A DNA stretch of 64,000 bases from SZUA-229 sp041589175 (lineage in GTDB: Bacteria; Pseudomonadota; Gammaproteobacteria; SZUA-229), in NCBI GenBank assembly GCA_041589175.1, contig JBFHWF010000003.1, positions 13,119 through 77,118 on the forward strand. Reading direction: 5' to 3'. The number at the start of each line of letters is the position of its first letter. The stretch's first letter is position 1. Below, in pieces: positions 61,595 to 64,000 of the stretch. The notes below the pieces were generated by a model that saw only the letters and a list, made by a program, of their open reading frames with translations, was not told where the DNA came from and ran no database searches. A program made the position numbers and the translations under genes.

Positions 61595-63654
61595 GGGTTT
61601 GTCGGTGCAATGTAGTCCAGAAATTCCTGCTTTTTAGTTATGACGGGCAAACATTGTGTGCCTTCGCAGATATAGGCGCAGATATCTCCCTGCAGCGTTT
61701 TTTCCGTGAATACATCGTCAGAGTGGTCTGTGTCTATGGCAAAGCTAAACAACTGGCCTGAATAATGCTGGCGCAAATCAGCCTGCCACTCCGCGAGGTG
61801 CTCGGTTTTTCCTTTCAGGATAATAATGCTGGGTGTATTGAAATGTAACTCCAGTGAGTTAAGTAAGGCGCAGTGTGTGATGGCCTGACTTTTAAGATCA
61901 GAATAAGCGCTCTTTAACGTATTTTCGGCGGCTTCGAGATAAGAAGTTTTACCGCTTAACAGGCCGAGTATATATAATGCGCTAACAGCGCAGGCATTTC
62001 CGTTAGGTATGGCTTCGTCGGCAAACTGTTTGCTGCGATAAAGAAGTTCTTCATGGTCATGACTTGTAAAGTAAAAGCCGCCATGGTCTCTATCATAAAA
62101 ATACTCAATCATGCTATCTGCAATTTCCAGGGCCCAGTTATAGGTTGTTGTGTTCCATCGTGTCTGCAGTAAATCAATGAGAGCTTGTAACAGGAAGGCG
62201 TAATCATCCAGATAGGCGTTTAGATGTGCATGACCGTCTTTGTAGCTGGCAACAAGTCTTTTATTGTGCCACATATGTTTGCGGATAAAATCGACAGCAC
62301 GGTTGGCTGCGTCAGTATATGAGGTGTTGTTGCAGTGGCGACCAGCAAGGCTCAGGCCGCGAATCATCAGGGCGTTCCATGAGCAAAGGATCTTGTCGTC
62401 TCTGGCGGGCAGGGTGCGAGTGTTGCGGGCGTTTAGTAAAGTGCTTAGTGCGTTACTAATGAGTTGCTCAAAAGTATTTCTATCAAGCGGGGTTGAATCA
62501 TCGATATTATCGATATCATATCCAGCATGTAGATGCCATTTTCCTTCGAAGTTGGCGGGTTTGTTTAATCCGTACATGGCAGCAAGTGCCTGGTATTCGT
62601 CAATGCTGAGCAGTGTTTTTATTTCATCTGCGGTCCATACATAAAACTTGCCCTCAACTTTTTCAGTATCGGCATCGAGCGCTGAGAAGAAGCCGCCGAG
62701 TTCAGACTGTAGCTCACGAATTGCCCAGTCTGCCGTGTGCTCTGCTACAGATTTATAATATGGATTTTGAGTATAGGCAAACGACAGGGCATAAATAGAC
62801 AGAAGTTGGCCGTTGTCGTATAGCATTTTTTCAAAATGAGGAATCATCCAGTATTTGTCTGTTGAGTATCGATAGAAGCCCCCGCCCACATGATCCTGAA
62901 ATCCACCGGATGCCATTTTGTCGAGAGTAAAGCAGAGCATGTTGCGGGCTTCATTGTCGGGAGTGCTTCGTTTGTCCATCAGAGCGCAGTGACGAAGTAG
63001 TCGCTCAAGCATGCTGCAGTGAGGGAATTTTGGTGCCGGACTAAAACCACCATGGGATGAGTCAAACTCTGAAGCAAGTTGCCTGCGTGCAATGTCGAGT
63101 GGAAGTGTGTCAAGTTCATCAGGTGTATTGCCGTGCTGACTTAATCGATCTATGACCTGTTGAATAGCATTGTCCTGTTGCTTGATATCATCTGCTTTAT
63201 TGATATATGCATCTGAAACCATCTGCATTATCTCAATGAAGGAAGGCATATTATAGCGACGCTGATTGGGGAAGTAGGTGCCAGCGAAAAATGGCATGAG
63301 ATTGTGTGGCGAGATGAAAACAGTGAGAGGCCATCCACCAGGGCGATTGGTAAGTAGTGAGTGAGCGGTCTGGTAAATCTTGTCGATATCTGGGCGCTCT
63401 TCCCGGTCTACTTTGATATTGATGAAATGCTGATTCATGATTTCAGCGGTTTGCGGATCTTCGAATGATTCATGTGCCATGACGTGGCACCAGTGACATG
63501 CAGAATAACCCACAGATAACAGGATTGGTTTGTTCTGTTGTCTGGCAAGTTGTAGCGCCTCGCTATTCCATGGGTGCCAGTTTACGGGATTGTCAGCATG
63601 TTGAAGCAGGTAGGGGCTGGTTTCTTTACTGAGTAAGTTGTTTGCGTTGCTCAT
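61591..63654 (-). CDS. Thioredoxin domain-containing protein, YyaL/DUF255 family
   Basis: A 687-residue protein of the YyaL (spermatogenesis-associated protein 20-like) family. The first 165 residues are a DUF255 thioredoxin fold with active-site CHWC in GYSACHWCHVMAHESF, preceded by SPYLLQHADNPVNWHPW. The remainder is an alpha/alpha toroid like glycosyl-hydrolase family enzymes (GGFQDHVGGGFYRYSTDKYW, HFEKMLYDNGQLL, GGFFSALDADTE). Function unknown despite wide conservation. It is divergent from the BrkB-like gene and followed by the cupin gene. Confidence 0.93.
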   Translation of the reverse strand: MSNANNLLSKETSPYLLQHADNPVNWHPWNSEALQLARQQNKPILLSVGYSACHWCHVMAHESFEDPQTAEIMNQHFINIKVDREERPDIDKIYQTAHSLLTNRPGGWPLTVFISPHNLMPFFAGTYFPNQRRYNMPSFIEIMQMVSDAYINKADDIKQQDNAIQQVIDRLSQHGNTPDELDTLPLDIARRQLASEFDSSHGGFSPAPKFPHCSMLERLLRHCALMDKRSTPDNEARNMLCFTLDKMASGGFQDHVGGGFYRYSTDKYWMIPHFEKMLYDNGQLLSIYALSFAYTQNPYYKSVAEHTADWAIRELQSELGGFFSALDADTEKVEGKFYVWTADEIKTLLSIDEYQALAAMYGLNKPANFEGKWHLHAGYDIDNIDDSTPLDRNTFEQLISNALSTLLNARNTRTLPARDDKILCSWNALMIRGLSLAGRHCNNTSYTDAANRAVDFIRKHMWHNKRLVASYKDGHAHLNAYLDDYAFLLQALIDLLQTRWNTTTYNWALEIADSMIEYFYDRDHGGFYFTSHDHEELLYRSKQFADEAIPNGNACAVSALYILGLLSGKTSYLEAAENTLKSAYSDLKSQAITHCALLNSLELHFNTPSIIILKGKTEHLAEWQADLRQHYSGQLFSFAIDTDHSDDVFTEKTLQGDICAYICEGTQCLPVITKKQEFLDYIAPTNP

Positions 63655-63733
63655 TTTACGGGTCTGTTGTTATTAGTGGTCGCTATAAACTTGCTGAATT
63701 AATCAGCTGCGCCCACTGTGAGGGCAGCTTAGT

Positions 63734-64000
63734 ATGACGACAAAGATTAAATCGTTTACGCATAAATTTATATCGGTGTTTGATGATGATATTGGTTTTT
63801 ATGCAGCAAGCCTGAGTTTCTATAGTGTACGGGCCATCATACCACTGCTTTGGGTGCTGTTTTTTATGTTCGATCATCTGGGGGTGATAGACAATTACTA
63901 TCAGCTGATAAAGACTTTTATGCTTGATAGTCTCATACCGTCGCATGCAGAAATTATCGTTAGCTATATAGAAACCTTCCTGTCGAATGCTAAGCGGATG
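63734..64000 (+). CDS. YihY/BrkB family membrane protein (3' partial)
   Basis: The first 89 residues of a membrane protein, cut by the window end. After FDDDIGFYAASLSFYS the sequence enters a hydrophobic segment (IIPLLWVLFFMF), the ordering seen at the start of YihY/virulence factor BrkB family proteins. The ATG at 63734 is the first in frame. Function of the family is unclear (not tRNA processing, despite the old RNase BN name). Divergent from the YyaL-like gene, 79 bases apart. Confidence 0.75.
   Translation, partial: MTTKIKSFTHKFISVFDDDIGFYAASLSFYSVRAIIPLLWVLFFMFDHLGVIDNYYQLIKTFMLDSLIPSHAEIIVSYIETFLSNAKRM

Overview
The window is chromosomal DNA from a free-living, respiring gammaproteobacterium. 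Markers of that class are cmoA-cmoB, mutY-yggX, rph-rdgB next to yicC, ppnN, nudE facing yrfG, the DNA polymerase II gene polB, phrB facing a ybgA-type gene, and a CnoX with a single active-site cysteine. The sequence does not settle genus or family. Genes are densely packed, many overlap by 4 bases (ATGA), and I see no insertion sequence, integrase, prophage or CRISPR array.

Layout. 1-7341: the end of a TCA-cycle operon (sucA, cut by the window edge, then sucB-lpd-sucC-sucD). 7355-8364: a 2OG-Fe(II) oxygenase and an acetyltransferase on the minus strand. 8486-13574: a four-gene signalling operon (receiver protein, YfiR-like periplasmic protein, YfiN-like-sensor histidine kinase, receiver-PAS-GGDEF-EAL). 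13642-19672: cmoA, cmoB, a membrane thioredoxin, then acyl-CoA synthetase, thioesterase and a FadL porin, which together suggest uptake and activation of long-chain fatty acids. 19734-25695: nucleotide and RNA quality control (rdgB, rph, yicC), a DUF2892 protein/histidine kinase/receiver operon, and a lipoprotein FKBP isomerase. 25827-29534: a DegQ-type protease, moaD-moaE facing moaC, and a periplasmic binding protein resembling ModA. 29603-34349: DUF2333, AsmA, mutY, yggX.

34430-35083 is the most unusual stretch. A tRNA-Phe(GAA) gene with a stable-RNA-like promoter is followed by about 2.4 tandem copies of a 182-bp unit. Each unit begins with a copy of the tRNA 3' end including CCA, carries a 12-nt exact complement of the tRNA T-arm, and (in the two full units) contains five consecutive hairpins. 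This resembles the tyrT/rtT repeat locus of E. coli but sits on another tRNA.

35083-46225: a diguanylate cyclase, an orphan radical SAM protein, cysQ-nudE facing yrfG, a small secreted protein with a twin CX10C pattern, an SDR enzyme, cupin, HNH protein, ppnN, two small unknown proteins and a Crp/Fnr regulator. 46500-51660: cytochrome b561 with YceI, phrB facing a TudS-YbgA fusion across an AT-rich inverted-repeat intergenic region, a small unknown gene, and ldhA. 51803-64000: an APC permease, cnoX, a second diguanylate cyclase, fdxA, polB, a PilU-like ATPase, a CPXCG protein, two paralogous SPOR lipoproteins around a CDGSH protein, a cupin with a YyaL-type thioredoxin-domain protein, and the start of a YihY/BrkB membrane protein.

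Three proteins carry GGDEF domains, so cyclic di-GMP signalling is well represented. Type IV pilus retraction, photorepair, iron-sulfur proteins and envelope quality control complete a picture of a motile or surface-associated aerobe, possibly facultative given ldhA and fdxA.
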